NCBI GenBank assembly: GCA_019057865.1
Contig: JAHLWP010000021.1
Span: 1-64,000 of the forward strand
Length of the DNA: 64,000 nt
Origin: Promethearchaeota archaeon
GTDB taxonomy: Archaea > Asgardarchaeota > Lokiarchaeia > Sigyniarchaeales > SOKP01
Direction: 5' to 3'
The translations under genes and the position numbers were made by a program. A model generated the notes under the pieces. That model made no database searches. It was not told the DNA's origin and saw only the letters and a list, made by a program, of their open reading frames with translations. Shown in pieces: positions 63,003 through 64,000 of the stretch. Position 1 is the first letter of the stretch, and each line of letters begins with the position of its first letter.

Positions 63003-63836
63003 TTAAAATCTTAATGTATTAGGCTTAATATCATTCTCTTTACCAAACGTTGGAATTATCCATAAGTATAAACAATAATTAAGAGTTTTATAATATGGTT
63101 TAGAAAAGTTGATATGACCTAAATTCCCAGGGAAAAAAACTCCTTCTCCATCAGTTAGATCCTTACAGACTGATTGACCTTTAGAATTAATAAGATATTG
63201 AGTCACAGCGTAATGCTTATCATCAATACAATATATATACACTTCAGGGTAATTTGGATGCACATGTGAATAGATTTCATTTTCTTCTAAATTTATACTT
63301 GTTACAACACCTTCTTTCATTGATTCATTTGGAATGTTTGTAAAACCAGACATGAAAAAACTATTTTTAATAGCTGTCCAAACAGTTCTATACGTTGCCA
63401 TTTTATGTTCTGAGCCAAGTTCTCCTCTTGGAATAAATTTTTCTAAATTAAAACGTTGAATTTCAAATTTTGCATCTACATCTTTCACTGAAAGGCTAAA
63501 AACCAGACAAATTTTATTTTTATTTTTATTTTTTGGTTTAATTCTAAATTCTTTTTCAGGAGGCATAAAGAATATATCAAATTGATTTAAATCAAATTTA
63601 GCATTATTATAAGTTAAAATTGCGTTTCCTTCTAATAACGAGCCATTTAATACTTCTTTATTCTTTGTTTTTAATTTCAATTCAGAATCAAAATAAAAAT
63701 ATTTCAATCTAACATTTTTAAATTCTCTTTCAATTGATTCTTTAGGATCATCAAAATAAAAAGAATTCATTGTTGATTTCGTTAACTCTTTATTCTGAAA
63801 TGAAGAATTGCCTAAACCTTTCAAATTTAAAACCAA
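63003..63836 (-). CDS. KduI/IolB-family cupin isomerase
   Basis: A 277-residue bicupin of KduI size. The metal-site motif SHVHPNYPEVYIY (His-x-His-x4-Glu), then GHINFSKP providing the fourth His, match 4-deoxy-L-threo-5-hexosulose-uronate ketol-isomerase; the GSEHKMATYRTVW segment corresponds to the family TxRTVY box. IolB (5-deoxy-glucuronate isomerase) is the alternative. It may act in uronate or inositol breakdown with the incomplete gene just downstream of the window edge. Confidence 0.8.
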   Translation of the reverse strand: MVLNLKGLGNSSFQNKELTKSTMNSFYFDDPKESIEREFKNVRLKYFYFDSELKLKTKNKEVLNGSLLEGNAILTYNNAKFDLNQFDIFFMPPEKEFRIKPKNKNKNKICLVFSLSVKDVDAKFEIQRFNLEKFIPRGELGSEHKMATYRTVWTAIKNSFFMSGFTNIPNESMKEGVVTSINLEENEIYSHVHPNYPEVYIYCIDDKHYAVTQYLINSKGQSVCKDLTDGEGVFFPGNLGHINFSKPYYKTLNYCLYLWIIPTFGKENDIKPNTLRF

Positions 63837-63866
63837 TTTTTAATTAATTAATTTTTTAATATGGAT

Positions 63867-64000
63867 TTAAAAAAAATCAGAAGAAACTGGCGATTGAAGT
63901 CTTATGTTCTTTTGTGAATTATCAGAAATTACAGAAATTAAAGCTGAAATATTTTGCTTGGTTTCATATACGATCTCTTTTTCTTCATCTTTTTTCCATT
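63867..64000 (-). CDS. partial CDS at the window edge, possible Gfo/Idh/MocA C-terminus
   Basis: The last 43 codons of a leftward gene that begins beyond 64000, ending 31 bases before the KduI-like gene start. The tail (YETKQNISALISVIS, then a Ser-rich end) recalls the final helix of Gfo/Idh/MocA sugar dehydrogenases, which often lie beside inositol or uronate isomerases, but the stretch is too short to be sure. Confidence 0.5.
   Translation of the reverse strand, partial: WKKDEEKEIVYETKQNISALISVISDNSQKNIRLQSPVSSDFF

Overview
The window looks like chromosome of an AT-rich archaeon, most probably an Asgard archaeon of the Lokiarchaeia type. Archaeal markers are ribosomal protein L10e (43535-44167), a type A archaeal-style RNase P RNA (16998-17324), a THEP1 NTPase, several TTG starts behind GGTGA or GGAG ribosome sites, and poly-T terminators. 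A free-standing Roadblock/LC7 protein (3887-4249) and an MglA-like small GTPase (62373-62966) fit Asgard lineages. Bacterial-type DnaK/DnaJ/GrpE, a membrane pyrophosphatase and many acyl-CoA enzymes fit the mixed gene content of that group. The assignment is inference; no 16S rRNA is present. I saw no tRNA, CRISPR array, transposase or prophage.

Layout. 1-7.1 kb: a small winged-helix regulator, the gatA-gatB pair, the Roadblock protein, a GNAT enzyme and small hypothetical and membrane proteins. 7.1-14.5 kb: lipid/acyl-CoA enzymes (two-domain-length SDR, acyl-CoA dehydrogenase, MenB/BadI-like crotonase), an SRPBCC protein, a nitronate monooxygenase-like protein and a TauE/SafE transporter. 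14.7-21.6 kb: pyrophosphatase, RNase P RNA, an LCM-type methyltransferase, an unusual rubrerythrin with three rubredoxin modules, an SPFH protein and glutamine synthetase. 21.8-32.8 kb: DUF2804 protein, THEP1, a lysophospholipase-like hydrolase, the HSP70 system (dnaJ apart; dnaK and grpE divergent) and an FG-GAP surface protein flanked by two decayed open frames. 32.8-36.8 kb: a carbohydrate deacetylase, then a three-gene B12 mutase operon (large subunit, B12 subunit, MeaB GTPase) whose active-site residues point to isobutyryl-CoA rather than methylmalonyl-CoA mutase. 37.2-43.4 kb: a transglutaminase-like membrane protein, a LutA/LutB-like pair, an SDR, an MSMEG_0568-like radical SAM protein and a second SRPBCC paralogue.

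44.5-57.9 kb is a surface glycan/lipid cluster in mixed orientation: two B12 radical SAM enzymes, a sulfotransferase, a polysaccharide deacetylase, a UDP-galactopyranose mutase-like flavoprotein, two family 2 glycosyltransferases, a membrane-anchored hexapeptide acyltransferase, a CDP-alcohol phosphatidyltransferase and, unexpectedly, two convergent LuxE-like acyl-activating enzymes that keep a C-terminal Cys. Together these could make, modify and acylate an envelope polymer or lipid headgroup. 58-64 kb holds a degenerate ADP-forming acyl-CoA synthetase alpha-like protein, membrane proteins, a NifU-like domain, the small GTPase with a possible partner gene, and a KduI-type cupin at the start of what may be a sugar-acid locus running off the edge.

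The most promising leads are the LuxE-like pair in the glycan cluster, the mutase specificity switch, the rubrerythrin that has lost its di-iron ligands, and the GTPase/winged-helix pair. Several small genes are split by single frameshifts (5.5-6.1, 38.2-38.5 and 44.2-44.35 kb); these may be real decay or assembly indels. All family assignments come from reading motifs by eye; no database search was possible.
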